64,000 nt of DNA from Microcoleus sp. FACHB-831 (GCF_014695585.1 NZ_JACJON010000056.1:17070-81069), one strand, 5' to 3'; counted from the first letter of the stretch, positions 9,207 through 18,338 are shown. Program-made: numbers and translations. The notes: generated by a model not told the origin, from the sequence alone.

Positions 9207-10205
9207 TTATGCATGACGCTTTTGATGCCACTGCCATGCATGAGCTATGATTTCGTTGATGTCGGGATACTGGGGATTCCAACCCAAAATTTTTCTGGCT
9301 TTGTCGCTACTACCGACTAAGGCAGGTGGATCTCCAGCGCGGCGATCGCGTTCTTCCGTTTTAATTTCTCGCCCCGTTATTTTCTTTGCAGCTTCTATTA
9401 CTTCTCTGACTGAAAATCCGCTGCCATTCCCTAGATTAAATACGTCGCTGTTTCCCCCTTTCAGCAGATAATCTAGACCCAAAACGTGGGCTTGCGCCAA
9501 GTCGGCAACGTGAATGTAATCCCGAATGCAAGTGCCATCTCGCGTTGGATAATCTGTGCCTAAAATTGAGATAACATCGCGCTTCTGCATAGCAGTTAGC
9601 AGCACTAGAGGAATCAGGTGAGTTTCGGGTGCGTGATCTTCACCCAGCAACCCATCTGGGTTAGCGCCTGCGGCGTTAAAGTAGCGGAAACAGACAGACT
9701 TGAAATCGTAAGCTGTATCAAAATCAGATAAGATGCGCTCTACCATCCACTTGGTAGTTGCATAAGGGCTGATGGGGTCTTGGGGATGGTCTTCAGTAAT
9801 AGGAACAAACTTGGGCACGCCATAAAGAGCGCAAGTAGAAGAAAATACAAATTTTTTGATGGATGCTGCCACCATTGCTTCTAAGAGAGTCAACGTACCT
9901 GCAACATTGTTGTGGTAATATTTGCCTGGTTCGCTGACAGATTCGCCCACAGCAATAAAAGCGGCAAAGTGCATTACGGCAGCAATCTTGTGGGTGGTAA
10001 ATATTTCATTAAGGAGGGCGCGATCGCTCGTATCGCCGACAATTAATTTTACCTTTAAAACCTGTTCTACAATTTCTCGATGACCATAAGACAGGTTATC
10101 AAGAACAATTACTTCGTATCCTGCTTGTTGCAAAGCTAATACTGCATGGGAGCCAATATAACCCGCTCCCCCTGTTACTAAAATGGTTAATTTATCTTCA
10201 GGCAT
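9207..10205 (-). CDS. galE: UDP-glucose 4-epimerase
   Basis: A 332-residue extended short-chain dehydrogenase that interconverts UDP-glucose and UDP-galactose. It has the NAD-binding GGAGYIGSH near residue 12, the LDNLSYGH segment, the catalytic YATTK (YxxxK) and the sugar-binding RYFNAAGANPDG and GTDYPTRDGTCIRDYIHV segments typical of GalE. It lies downstream of two minus-strand genes, one containing UDP-galactopyranose mutase. Together they would take UDP-glucose to UDP-galactofuranose. The upstream gap of about 157 bases contains a GC-rich hairpin, so galE may have its own promoter. Confidence 0.95.
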   Translation of the reverse strand: MPEDKLTILVTGGAGYIGSHAVLALQQAGYEVIVLDNLSYGHREIVEQVLKVKLIVGDTSDRALLNEIFTTHKIAAVMHFAAFIAVGESVSEPGKYYHNNVAGTLTLLEAMVAASIKKFVFSSTCALYGVPKFVPITEDHPQDPISPYATTKWMVERILSDFDTAYDFKSVCFRYFNAAGANPDGLLGEDHAPETHLIPLVLLTAMQKRDVISILGTDYPTRDGTCIRDYIHVADLAQAHVLGLDYLLKGGNSDVFNLGNGSGFSVREVIEAAKKITGREIKTEERDRRAGDPPALVGSSDKARKILGWNPQYPDINEIIAHAWQWHQKRHA

Positions 10206-10249
10206 GGTTGCTCCCTCCTAACTGCGATCGCGTTTATATTTTAAAATTT

Positions 10250-10271
10250 TCCCCCGAATGAGTCCGGGGGA
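10250..10271. terminator. GC-rich hairpin downstream of the GH1-RfbD fusion gene
   Basis: TCCCCCG (10250-10256) pairs with CGGGGGA (10265-10271) around an eight-base loop. On the minus strand it follows the fusion-gene stop and is trailed by AAAATTTT, so it may act as a terminator before galE. Confidence 0.5.
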
Positions 10272-10362
10272 TTACAATTTTCTGATTTTAGATTTTGCCC
10301 ACCAGAGTTTCTTGGCGGGGATGATGATTTAGATGCTTCCCACGCCTGAAATTTCTACTAAT

Positions 10363-12570
10363 CTAAAATTGGCTGCGCTCGTCGAAGTAGCGAGACATGG
10401 CATTATCAAGACAAGGAAGCATTGCGCCGCGCTTGCTGCCGAGAACGCTATATGTTGGACGAGGTGCGGCAAGACCAAGCTCTCGCGTGGGGCGAGATTC
10501 GATACGACTTGCATCGACACCAGCACGAGCAGCGGCTAGCCGTGCCAAGTCATCCCAAGCGATCGCGCTCTTATTAGCCAAATGCCACAAGCCGTACTCG
10601 CCATCAATTAACAGATCGAGACTGGCATGGACAAGATCGGGCACGTAGGTAGGCGAAACCACCGCATCAGAAGCAGCGACAAAGCTATGCCCAGCTTCGA
10701 GACAGCGTAGCGCAATAGTAACGAAGTTGTACTCATCCCAAGGCCCGAAAAACGCACTGGTGCGGATAACCAGCGATGATGGATTAGCCGTTAAGACCCG
10801 CTCCTCTGCAAGGACTTTGCTGCGCCCATATACGTTGAGGGGTGCAACTGTATCGCTCTCTATATAAGGAACTCCACCATCCCCATTAAATACAAGGTCT
10901 GATGAGAAGGTGAGCAACGCCACTCCCCTCGCAGCGCACGCAGCCGCGAGTATTGCTGGCCCTTCAGCGTTCACGCGCAGGCAGGCATCGGGTTCGCGCT
11001 CTGCATCGTCCACTCTAACGTATCCGGCAGCGTTCACAACCGCCCAAGGATTCAACTCACTCAGCGCCCTATCGACGGAAACGGGGTCAAGAATGTCCAT
11101 ATCTTGCCGTGTCAGCAGACGGTAGGGAATACCCCGGACTTCGCACAGTCGGGCAAAAGCCTTACCCAGCGTTCCTGTTGCTCCAATAATGGCTAGGGGG
11201 CGCACAACTTTTTGATTGTGGATTGTGGATTGTGGATTTGGCATTTCTATTGGACAGCAACTAGCTGGTGGATAAAGCAGCCTAACAGGTCGATGCCACC
11301 ATCCAGGCAGATCGAGGAGGGGGTGGTTTGGTTCGCGTCCATCTGCTAAATCCCGTAGCATCTGGGCGAGGGCGGTAGCGCGGGGATAAGAGGCACGCAT
11401 ATCGAACACGCCCGGTTCGTAGTGACCCTCTATCCGGGTTAGCAAACTATTCCAGTCGTAAGCGCCTAGAAGCGACCAAGCTGTGACAGCACGCACGTCC
11501 ACGCCTTCGCCCCGCAGAGTTTTCGCCGCATTCCAGATCTCGTACAGCCAGCGCAGTTGCTCTTCGCGGGTGCAACCGAGGTGTGCCTCGGTGACAGCGA
11601 TGGGTAGCCTGTAGCGTTCCCATGCTTCTTTTAGACGTGCGGCGGGATTAATAGCCGCATCCTCTTCGGCGCAGACACGCACCGCTTCTACGTCTGCATA
11701 TCTATGCAGCCCGTTTCCGCCATGCGATCGCGTCGGGTAGTATTCTAGACGGTCGTCGAGGAAGCGATCGCTCGTCACATAATGGTTAATTCCCATTATG
11801 TCTGGCGGGCAAGGATTATCTAGAAACCAATTTAATTCCGCTTCGCTCACTCCACACTGGCGTAGATACTTCCACGTTGGGCGATCGCGATTCAGTTTTC
11901 CGCACAGCAGATCGAAACTCAACCAGCGGCGCTCGTTCTCCAGCTCTGCCTGATACGCTAGTAGCGGCGTGCTGAAAATCTTACCCAAATCCTCGGTCTG
12001 CACCAGTTTGGCGTTTGGGTTTACCTCGCGGATTGCCCGCATCGATAGTATTGTTGCCCGACATTGCATCAACAAAGCACGGCCAAAAGTTAGATCGTCT
12101 CGACCGTGAGGATACCAATGGCCGTACAATCCGCTAAATCGCGCCGTCGTCAGCGGCTCATTCACTGGCGTGTAACTGTCCAGCCAAGGATAGCGACTGG
12201 CAACCGCACGGGCAAACTCGGCTAGTTTCTCTGGAAATGCCGGATCTATTAAGCTGGTGTCGCGGGGGCCGCTACCATGATGCACAAATCCCACAATCGG
12301 GCGAATTCCCAGTTCGCGCAAACGTTCCAATCGCTCATCTGCCCACGACCAGTCAGCACTATCCAGTCCATTTGGTGCAGTCCGTTCCCATAAAACCGGG
12401 TAGCGGATGGCACGTATACCAAGTGCTGCAAATTGGTTGAGGTCATCAACCCGCGTCGCGTGACCGTTACGCTCAAGCTGATCGAAATACTCGTTGCCTA
12501 CACGATTAACTGTACATTCCACTCCACCCCAAACCTCTAAAGGTGGGATAGCGATCGCGTCTTTATTCAT
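10363..12570 (-). CDS. Fusion: GH1-like glycosidase and RfbD-type sugar-nucleotide reductase
   Basis: A 735-residue two-domain protein. Residues about 10-430 are a GH1-like TIM barrel: YTPVNEPLT carries the NEP acid/base Glu, MGINHYVTSD is a typical mid-barrel motif, and VTEAHLG holds the probable nucleophile Glu in place of the common TENG. Residues about 455-725 are an RfbD-like (dTDP-4-dehydrorhamnose reductase) Rossmann fold with IIGATGTLGKAF, VVNAAGYVRVDDAE, FSSDLVFNGDGG and catalytic YGRSK. The linker (around 450) is encoded by three tandem GATTGTG heptamers and looks like repeat-derived sequence. The gene sits between galE and the glycosyltransferase-mutase fusion, so it probably acts in the same polysaccharide pathway. 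The substrate of either half is unknown. Confidence 0.85.
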   Translation of the reverse strand: MNKDAIAIPPLEVWGGVECTVNRVGNEYFDQLERNGHATRVDDLNQFAALGIRAIRYPVLWERTAPNGLDSADWSWADERLERLRELGIRPIVGFVHHGSGPRDTSLIDPAFPEKLAEFARAVASRYPWLDSYTPVNEPLTTARFSGLYGHWYPHGRDDLTFGRALLMQCRATILSMRAIREVNPNAKLVQTEDLGKIFSTPLLAYQAELENERRWLSFDLLCGKLNRDRPTWKYLRQCGVSEAELNWFLDNPCPPDIMGINHYVTSDRFLDDRLEYYPTRSHGGNGLHRYADVEAVRVCAEEDAAINPAARLKEAWERYRLPIAVTEAHLGCTREEQLRWLYEIWNAAKTLRGEGVDVRAVTAWSLLGAYDWNSLLTRIEGHYEPGVFDMRASYPRATALAQMLRDLADGREPNHPLLDLPGWWHRPVRLLYPPASCCPIEMPNPQSTIHNQKVVRPLAIIGATGTLGKAFARLCEVRGIPYRLLTRQDMDILDPVSVDRALSELNPWAVVNAAGYVRVDDAEREPDACLRVNAEGPAILAAACAARGVALLTFSSDLVFNGDGGVPYIESDTVAPLNVYGRSKVLAEERVLTANPSSLVIRTSAFFGPWDEYNFVTIALRCLEAGHSFVAASDAVVSPTYVPDLVHASLDLLIDGEYGLWHLANKSAIAWDDLARLAAARAGVDASRIESRPTRELGLAAPRPTYSVLGSKRGAMLPCLDNAMSRYFDERSQF
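11214..11234. repeat. Tandem heptanucleotide repeat inside a coding linker
   Basis: Three exact copies of GATTGTG followed by the variant GATTTGG. On the coding strand they specify Asn/Gln/Ser/Thr/Ile/His-rich residues between the two domains of the fusion protein. They resemble cyanobacterial short tandemly repeated repetitive sequences. Confidence 0.8.
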
Positions 12571-12597
12571 CAGTCTCCTCCTACAGGCGTTGTATCT

Positions 12598-12634
12598 AAA
12601 GGCAAAAGCATAGAGAAAGCAAGCTTTTGCCTTT
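12598..12634. terminator. Terminator hairpin, GGCAAAAGC/GCTTTTGCC type
   Basis: The 12-base arms at 12598-12609 and 12623-12634 are perfectly complementary. The T run after it on the plus strand would make a canonical terminator, but the neighbouring genes are on the minus strand. There the hairpin directly follows the stop of the glycosyltransferase-mutase gene and separates it from the GH1-RfbD gene. Confidence 0.75.
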
Positions 12635-12642
12635 TTGTTTTT

Positions 12643-15126
12643 TTACTTAGCTACTGCTTCCGAGCGCTGCTTGCTGCCGATCTGTTTGTAGACTGTGAGA
12701 GCCTGAGCCACCACTTGATCCATGTTGTAATACTTGTAGGTCGCCAAACGTCCCACGAAATGCACGCCAGGAGTTGCGTCGGCCAGAGCCTTGTATTGCT
12801 TGTAGAGTTCTGCATTCTCCGGACGCGGTACGGGGTAGTATGGATCTCCCTCGGCACGCGGATATTCGTAAACAATGCTAGTTTTGGAGTGTTCTTGTCC
12901 CGTCAGATACTTAAACTCAGTAACGCGGGTGTAAAGATGTTCGTTGGGATAATTCACTACTGCCTGTGGTTGGTAGACAGGCATATTGTGAGTCTCGTGC
13001 TTAAACTCCAACGAACGATAAGGTAGCTTCCCATAACGGAAATTGAAGTATGCATCGACGGGTCCGGTATAGATCATCTCTTTATAAGGGATGATGCCCA
13101 CGATGTCCCGATAATCAGTGTTCAGCATGATCTTGATGTTCGGATGGTCTAACATCTTCTCGAACATCCGGGTATAGCCGTGCAGAGGCATTGCCTGATA
13201 GCTATCTGTAAAATAGCGATCGTCGCGGTTGGTGCGGGTGGGTACGCGGGCAATCACTGACTTATCTAGTTCAGACGGGTCCATATCCCATTGCTTGCGG
13301 GTATAGTTGCGGAAAAACTTCTCATAGAGTTCCCGTCCAACTTTGCTGACAACTACATCTTCACTGGTGCGAATGTAATCTTTAGCTTCAGCTACCGATG
13401 CAAAGAATTCCTCAAGCTCAAAAGATGTCAGTTTTAACCCGTACATCTTGTTAACAGTATCCAGGTTAATGGGGATGGGCAGCAGTTGACCATCCACGCT
13501 GGCAAGTACCCGATGTTCGTATTGCCGCCAAGCCGTGAACTGCGATAGGTACTCGAAAACTTCGCGGGAGTTGGTATGAAAGATGTGCGGGCCGTATTTG
13601 TGGACGAGGATGCCAGAATCATCGTAATGGTCGTATGCGTTACCCGCGATGTGGTTGCGGGTGTCAATAATTAGGATTTTATTGCCCTCGCTTGCAAGTC
13701 TTTCAGCAAGGACGCTTCCAGCGAAACCAGCACCAACAATCAAATAATCAAACTGTTCTTTGCCACCATTATTGCGATTTGGCTGTCCTGCACCTGTAGC
13801 GAGGCGAGCGATCGCCTTTTTATCTAATGCCGACTGTATCAGTTCGCTCATCCCTCCCCAAGTACGTTCCCAAGAAATCTGCTCTAAGAACGCATCAACA
13901 CGAGCCAACCATCCCGACTCTTGGCAGTCCTCTTTCATTGCTAACTCGGCTGCGGTGACAAACTCTGCAACCGTGTCTGCAATCCTCACCATGTTTTGCT
14001 GTCCGTAGGGACGAACGACATCCCGGATCGATGTAGATACAACGGGTTTGCCTGCGGCGAGGTATTCTGGAGTTTTGGTAGGGCTAATGAAGCGGGTTGA
14101 CTCGTTGCGTGCAAACGGCAGCATCGCCAAATCCCACCCTGCAAGATACTTTGGTAGTTCTTTGTAGTCTTTACCACCGAGATAGTGAATGTTCTCGCGG
14201 CGCGGTAAAGTCTCCGGATCGATTTTCACAACTGGCCCAATTATCACTAGATGCCAATCTGGTCGCGCACTAGCAATACCGTCGAGCAATTCCAGGTCTA
14301 ACCGTTCGTCGATTACCCCATAGAACCCAAGGCGCGGATGGGGAATGTTTGCTTGGTCTGCGGGTTCTTCTGTAATGTTTCTTGCCTGTGCAAAGTGCGG
14401 AACTTCTACGCTGCTGGGAAATGCATGGACGTTCGGGTGATGGTCGCGCTTGCTCTCATAAAGGCTTTGACCCCCTGTGAACACCAAATCGGCGCGGCGA
14501 AATAGTTCGGCTTCGCGGTCTTTGAGGATGGGCGATGCTCCCTTGAATGCCGACAGCTCATCCATGCAATCGTACACGGTCGCTAGCGGTTTCAAATGCT
14601 GGGTGAATGCGATCGCCATCGGCGTGTAGTACCAGCACATATACTGCTGGATATCGTATTGTGCAAACAAATTATCGAGCAAGGCTTTTTGAGCTGAGGT
14701 ACGCGCTTCCTCGCTCAGATTTTCGGGCAGATGCGGCACTACAACCCATACTCCGCTATCGTGTATGCTGACATCTAGCCGCCCAACTCCCTCATCACTT
14801 GTTGGCACATCCGCGCTAAACATCGGTTCTTCGATAAAAAATACCCGCCGTCCTTGAGCGCAGCGGGTGAGAAGATGTTGGGGTCTTTGGAATACGAAAT
14901 TCCAACGCAAATGAGACAAGCAAATTAAATCCGGTGCATTTGCCTGACACTCGCTAATTTTGGAGTCTTTGTTGGCGGAGCTTACAACTCCTATATCTTG
15001 CTTTTCTATATTAGAAGCTTGCTTCAATGGCGATTCTACTAGCACGCTCTGCTTCGTTTCAACCATTTTCGATGCTGCAACGTTGGTAAGATTGTTGTTT
15101 TTAATTTGAGCTTGGTGTAGAGACAT
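12643..15126 (-). CDS. glf: Fusion: glycosyltransferase and UDP-galactopyranose mutase
   Basis: An 827-residue protein. Residues about 65-430 are a GT-B glycosyltransferase with the opening CLSHLRWNFVFQRPQHLL and the C-terminal donor-site region ISPTKTPEYLAAGKPVVST. Residues about 458-815 are a complete UDP-galactopyranose mutase: FAD-binding YLIVGAGFAGSVLAERLA, HKYGPHIFHT, RKQWDMDP, and the C-terminal VHFVGRLATYKYYNMDQVV segment. The mutase converts UDP-galactopyranose to UDP-galactofuranose using reduced FAD. Fusing it to a transferase could channel the labile furanose donor, though that is inference. The first 60 residues are low-complexity and unassigned. There is no signal peptide. It is upstream of the GH1-RfbD gene and galE on the same strand. 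Confidence 0.93.
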   Translation of the reverse strand: MSLHQAQIKNNNLTNVAASKMVETKQSVLVESPLKQASNIEKQDIGVVSSANKDSKISECQANAPDLICLSHLRWNFVFQRPQHLLTRCAQGRRVFFIEEPMFSADVPTSDEGVGRLDVSIHDSGVWVVVPHLPENLSEEARTSAQKALLDNLFAQYDIQQYMCWYYTPMAIAFTQHLKPLATVYDCMDELSAFKGASPILKDREAELFRRADLVFTGGQSLYESKRDHHPNVHAFPSSVEVPHFAQARNITEEPADQANIPHPRLGFYGVIDERLDLELLDGIASARPDWHLVIIGPVVKIDPETLPRRENIHYLGGKDYKELPKYLAGWDLAMLPFARNESTRFISPTKTPEYLAAGKPVVSTSIRDVVRPYGQQNMVRIADTVAEFVTAAELAMKEDCQESGWLARVDAFLEQISWERTWGGMSELIQSALDKKAIARLATGAGQPNRNNGGKEQFDYLIVGAGFAGSVLAERLASEGNKILIIDTRNHIAGNAYDHYDDSGILVHKYGPHIFHTNSREVFEYLSQFTAWRQYEHRVLASVDGQLLPIPINLDTVNKMYGLKLTSFELEEFFASVAEAKDYIRTSEDVVVSKVGRELYEKFFRNYTRKQWDMDPSELDKSVIARVPTRTNRDDRYFTDSYQAMPLHGYTRMFEKMLDHPNIKIMLNTDYRDIVGIIPYKEMIYTGPVDAYFNFRYGKLPYRSLEFKHETHNMPVYQPQAVVNYPNEHLYTRVTEFKYLTGQEHSKTSIVYEYPRAEGDPYYPVPRPENAELYKQYKALADATPGVHFVGRLATYKYYNMDQVVAQALTVYKQIGSKQRSEAVAK

Positions 15127-15480
15127 AGGTTCCGCGGTCTATTTTTTTATTTTGATTAAATTTGCAAAATTTTTTCTACTACCATACTCAGCTAAATCCA
15201 AATTTGGTTAGCTAAAATAGAATGGTATTAGAAAAATTAGATGGCCAGCGCTTGTTTTCCCATTTACTAACTTGCAAAGCGCTTCTTTTAAGTCGTTATT
15301 CCTTGACTAACTATAACTTTTAAATATTTATAAATTTTCTACCCAAAGAGCGGATTTAATTCTATCTTAAGAATTGTTATAATGTAAAGTTTGATAGTAA
15401 TCGCTTATACAATTTTTCTGGACAGGGAATCATCGTTTTAGGGCTCCGGGTCTTGTAGGGTAAGCTCTAAAGAAGGTTAG

Positions 15481-15509
15481 TTGACAAAAACACCATGATG
15501 TAGTATGAT
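15481..15509 (+). promoter_or_regulatory. Consensus sigma70-type promoter leading into non-coding DNA
   Basis: TTGACA at 15481-15486 and TATGAT at 15504-15509 are separated by exactly 17 bases. The expected start of transcription is about 15516. No plausible plus-strand gene lies downstream before the minus-strand dioxygenase gene, so the product may be a small RNA. Confidence 0.6.
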
Positions 15510-15515
15510 AAGTTA

Positions 15516-15640
15516 CATCTATAGCTGGAGATACCAGCTCCTTCACCAACATAGAAATTTAGAGTTTGTGTAGGGATCTAATACAACTACGCGATCGCAG
15601 GCTGTTCAAATAAGCTGACGAAGTTTTAACCCTGAAAACT
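15516..15640 (+). ncRNA. Candidate small RNA (5' end predicted, 3' end unknown)
   Basis: The predicted transcript begins a few bases after the -10 box at 15504. It soon forms a hairpin with AGCTGG (15523-15528) and CCAGCT (15534-15539) around a five-base loop, followed by a single-stranded CTCCTTCACC segment. No known family was recognised. The 3' end given is arbitrary; the first strong inverted repeat downstream is at 15903. Confidence 0.35.
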
Positions 15641-15902
15641 CACTAAATAGCTATAAATAAGATTTAAATCAGGCGAATTTGTTAGATGAAGTTGAATATA
15701 ACCTATAGAAATAAATGTAACTATTTAGCTTATCTTTACTATAAATCCCAAAGTAATGTCTGTTAAATAGTTATTTTCTATCCAAAAGAAGAAGTTAATA
15801 TTAAAGAATTGTGCATAGAGAGATAAAAATGAAACTCACGAAGAGCGATCGCGCACATCCCCAATATTAGATAAATTATAATAAAAAGCATTAAATGCAG
15901 AT

Positions 15903-15941
15903 TGCCCAGCTGATTCGTTTTAAACAAAATACAGCTGGGCA
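15903..15941. terminator. Inverted repeat downstream of the PhyH-type dioxygenase gene
   Basis: TGCCCAGCTG (15903-15912) pairs exactly with CAGCTGGGCA (15932-15941) around a 19-base AT-rich loop. It lies 45 bases after the minus-strand stop. There is no long T run on either side. Confidence 0.6.
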
Positions 15942-15985
15942 CTTACTGATAAGAGTTTAGTTAGTCTTAAGGCAAGGTGCGATCG

Positions 15986-16789
15986 CTAGTAAGCGAAAGA
16001 CTGATAAACCTCAACTTCGGGTTTATTGTCCAGAGATTCCACAACAGGATTAAAGCGTAACAAGTGACGACCGCGTTCCGAAAGTGTATCAAGCGTAGCA
16101 CGCGGTATGTGGATGCAGACCTCCGGGCGATACAACCAGCGGCGGCTGTAGCCAATTACAACCATTGGACGTGGGATATCTGTATGGTTAGGAGTTCCCC
16201 GATGCAGACCTCGCACATCGCGGATCATCACATCGCCCAATTGCATCGTTACTGGTTCTAACTTTACCTCGCCTGACTCCAGACGGCGCATTGCTTCCGC
16301 CTTGGGTATCATGTGCGTGCCCTTAGCGATCTCTATCGGGCCGTTTTCAAGCGTTACATCTACAAGCGGAAAGTTAATAGCAAGCTGGAATGGCGGCGTT
16401 TCTTCACCAGTTTCCGGGAAGAGTGGCGGAGCATCTCTATGAGTGTCTTGATAATCAGATCCCAATAATGGCGTGTCGGTCGCCAACTGGCACATTACTG
16501 CATCTTTACCTACTAATAGCTCAACAATTTCCAAGATTTCGTCATCTTCGTAAATCTTGGGGTCGGCAAAAGGAGCAGCAAACGGAAGGGTGACGTAATA
16601 ACGCGCTGTTCCTCGATTGAGAAGCTTACCTTCACGATTAATGTGATCTTCTAGCAAAGGCGTGAAATTTTCACGCCAGGATTTGAGTATTGCGGGGGAG
16701 AAGTGATTGGGCAATACGCAATAGCCATCGTTCAAAACCGCTTGGGCGAACGATTGGATTTGTTGGGGGTTATAGCGGGTTGTAATCAT
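15986..16789 (-). CDS. Phytanoyl-CoA dioxygenase (PhyH) family protein
   Basis: A 267-residue Fe(II)/2-oxoglutarate-dependent oxygenase of the PhyH family. The iron site is visible as HRD in QDTHRDAPPLFP (His and Asp separated by one residue) and the distal His in VRGLHRGTPNHT, followed by RPMVVIGYSRRW with a candidate Arg for 2-oxoglutarate. NGPIEIAKGTHMIP is the usual segment between them. The substrate is unknown; family members hydroxylate lipids, amino acids and secondary metabolites. It stands alone, with a hairpin after its stop and a transposase remnant upstream. Nothing nearby points to a pathway. Confidence 0.88.
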   Translation of the reverse strand: MITTRYNPQQIQSFAQAVLNDGYCVLPNHFSPAILKSWRENFTPLLEDHINREGKLLNRGTARYYVTLPFAAPFADPKIYEDDEILEIVELLVGKDAVMCQLATDTPLLGSDYQDTHRDAPPLFPETGEETPPFQLAINFPLVDVTLENGPIEIAKGTHMIPKAEAMRRLESGEVKLEPVTMQLGDVMIRDVRGLHRGTPNHTDIPRPMVVIGYSRRWLYRPEVCIHIPRATLDTLSERGRHLLRFNPVVESLDNKPEVEVYQSFAY

Positions 16790-16965
16790 ATCTCGATTCT
16801 AAACATCCACCAAGCGTCTTGGGGAGGATAAAGTTTAACTTCTTAACATCAAGTTATAAATTTATAAATTCCACCATAACGCTACCTATGGCGTTTAATT
16901 TCAAAATAACAACACAACCTATAACGGGCTAGACAGGCGAATATTTAAGAATAATTGAGCCAAAT

Positions 16966-17367
16966 TCAGCTCGCCGCCTTTTCCGGCTCTACTTGTCTTA
17001 CTCTCTCGCGCGTAGAGATTTTTTTTCTTGGGAGTTTAAATGTTTGTAAGACTCGTCCCATCGTAGCTCGGCTGATCCTGACCTGAGTTTTTTGATAAAG
17101 TTTTTCGCACAGTTCATCTAAAGTTGCATTGTTATCCTCTTTTACAAACTGTGGTATGAGGGCTAATTGTTGGGGGGTAAGCTTTGGGGTTTGTCCTCCG
17201 CCATGAGGCTTAGGGTTAACCGAGCCAGTTTCGCGGTATCGCTTCAAGAGGCTCTGTACAAAACTAAGGCTAACTCGAAACCGTTTAGCTAGTTTGCGTT
17301 GAGAACCTTCTTGATTGTTGTAGGCGTCAATGATTTTTTGCCGTATGTCTATTGAGTAAGCTTTCAT
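16966..17367 (-). pseudogene. IS630-type transposase, N-terminal part only
   Basis: 133 residues from the ATG at 17367 (MKAYSIDIRQKIIDAY) covering the helix-turn-helix part of an IS630-family transposase (SQRKLAKRFRVSLSFVQSLLKRYRETGSV ... ISRATMGRVLQ). An upstream in-frame start at 17523 would add 52 residues without family character. The DDE catalytic domain should follow toward lower coordinates, but only about 170 bases separate the stop from the dioxygenase gene and they do not encode it. This is either a lone remnant or the first frame of an element whose second frame has been lost. Terminal inverted repeats were not found by eye. Confidence 0.8.
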
Positions 17368-17703
17368 GTTGATTATCCGTGTTTTGGAGCGAGCGTTGCT
17401 ATTTAAATAGTAAGGCAATTTAGGTATAAGAGCTATAATACAAAACTCTTTTTGGTAACTATATACTAGAGGAATAATACCAAAAGTTACAATGTTTGCC
17501 CGAACGCGATCGCCTAGTGGCAATTGCAGTTAAATTAAGAATAATTATAGGTTAATTGCACAACAAAACCCATTTACAAACCATTATTTGGAGTTTCAGT
17601 AGCTTTCTCTATTTTAGGACTTAAATTATTTTAAAACAAAGTTTATTCACCTACAATTTTTTTATAAGCAAGCTGTGTAAATTTAAACCAGTTGAGCAAA
17701 TTT

Positions 17704-17880
17704 TTATTTACTATTTTGGCCTTCCGCTGTTGTCATAGCATCAACCTCTACATCTTGGTTACAGCAGTGTATATCTTCTCTGACCTGCTCCTCAAGAGCT
17801 TCGATAAAGCGATAAATTTCTTTGAGCAATTGATTGAGCTTGGTAATGTTTTCACCTTTAATGTCTTGATGGATGCTCAT
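17704..17880 (-). CDS. Small hypothetical acidic protein
   Basis: A 58-residue protein starting MSIHQDIKGENITKL. The ATG at 17880 is preceded at four bases by AGGGG on the coding strand, a good ribosome-binding site; a GTG at 17892 would overlap that site and is rejected. The sequence is helical in character (LNQLLKEIYRFIEALEEQVREDI) with two adjacent Cys. No family was recognised. It lies 54 bases downstream of another small minus-strand gene and may be co-transcribed with it. Confidence 0.5.
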   Translation of the reverse strand: MSIHQDIKGENITKLNQLLKEIYRFIEALEEQVREDIHCCNQDVEVDAMTTAEGQNSK

Positions 17881-17934
17881 ATTTCCCCTCACAATTTAAG
17901 TAAAATTTGGATGCAGTTGATCTAATCTCGAAAA

Positions 17935-18141
17935 TTACATCGCGTCAGACGATATTTTTTGTATTCGGAACGGGTTGTTCATTATATCGTTTACTTTGTA
18001 GCAGGAAATAGCTTTAATGCTTGGTTCTGTTTTGCCCCTCCTATAGTATTCGCGCCACCATAGCACCATTGCAACTGCGGCGAACAAAGCACCCGCAACT
18101 ACTGCGACAAGTATGAGTGCATTATTGTTCGCGTCGATCAT
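17935..18141 (-). CDS. Small single-pass membrane protein
   Basis: A 68-residue protein with a short hydrophilic N-terminus (MIDANNN), one membrane segment at residues about 8-28 (ALILVAVVAGALFAAVAMVLWW) and a basic cytoplasmic-type flank (REYYRRGK). The start is supported by a GGGGGA stretch about nine bases upstream. The function is unknown. It is followed on the same strand by the 58-residue protein. Confidence 0.5.
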   Translation of the reverse strand: MIDANNNALILVAVVAGALFAAVAMVLWWREYYRRGKTEPSIKAISCYKVNDIMNNPFRIQKISSDAM

Positions 18142-18310
18142 TCTGGGTATCCCCCATGCAGAGCCTCCAAGCGTTTAATGCCTATGCCACAATCTACATC
18201 TGTTGCATTGCCTGCTCTTCTGCCTATAGGAATGGACGTATGTTAAGTCAATTAGTTATCATAAATACAAAAAATTGCGTGTTGCTCAACAGAAGTATGA
18301 ATTGCTCAAG

Positions 18311-18338
18311 CCAGCCCTCACGCAGGGAGAAGGGCTGG
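18311..18338. repeat. Hairpin repeat CCAGCCCT/AGGGCTGG
   Basis: Eight-base perfect arms (18311-18318, 18331-18338) around a 12-base loop, in the gap between the DUF72 gene and the small membrane protein. The sequence between the arms (CACGCAGGGAGA) is of the kind seen in dispersed cyanobacterial repeats. Confidence 0.45.

Larger units (their letters stand above)
15127..15985. other. Gene-free 0.86-kb interval with a candidate transcript
   Basis: No protein gene is supportable here. The interval holds the promoter region of the mutase fusion gene at its left, a consensus plus-strand promoter at 15481, a hairpin at 15523 and a larger inverted repeat at 15903 downstream of the dioxygenase gene. 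Confidence 0.6.

Noticed and set aside
15504..15575. Short plus-strand frame beginning within the -10 box
   Set aside because: The start codon overlaps the promoter -10 element, so it cannot be on the predicted transcript.
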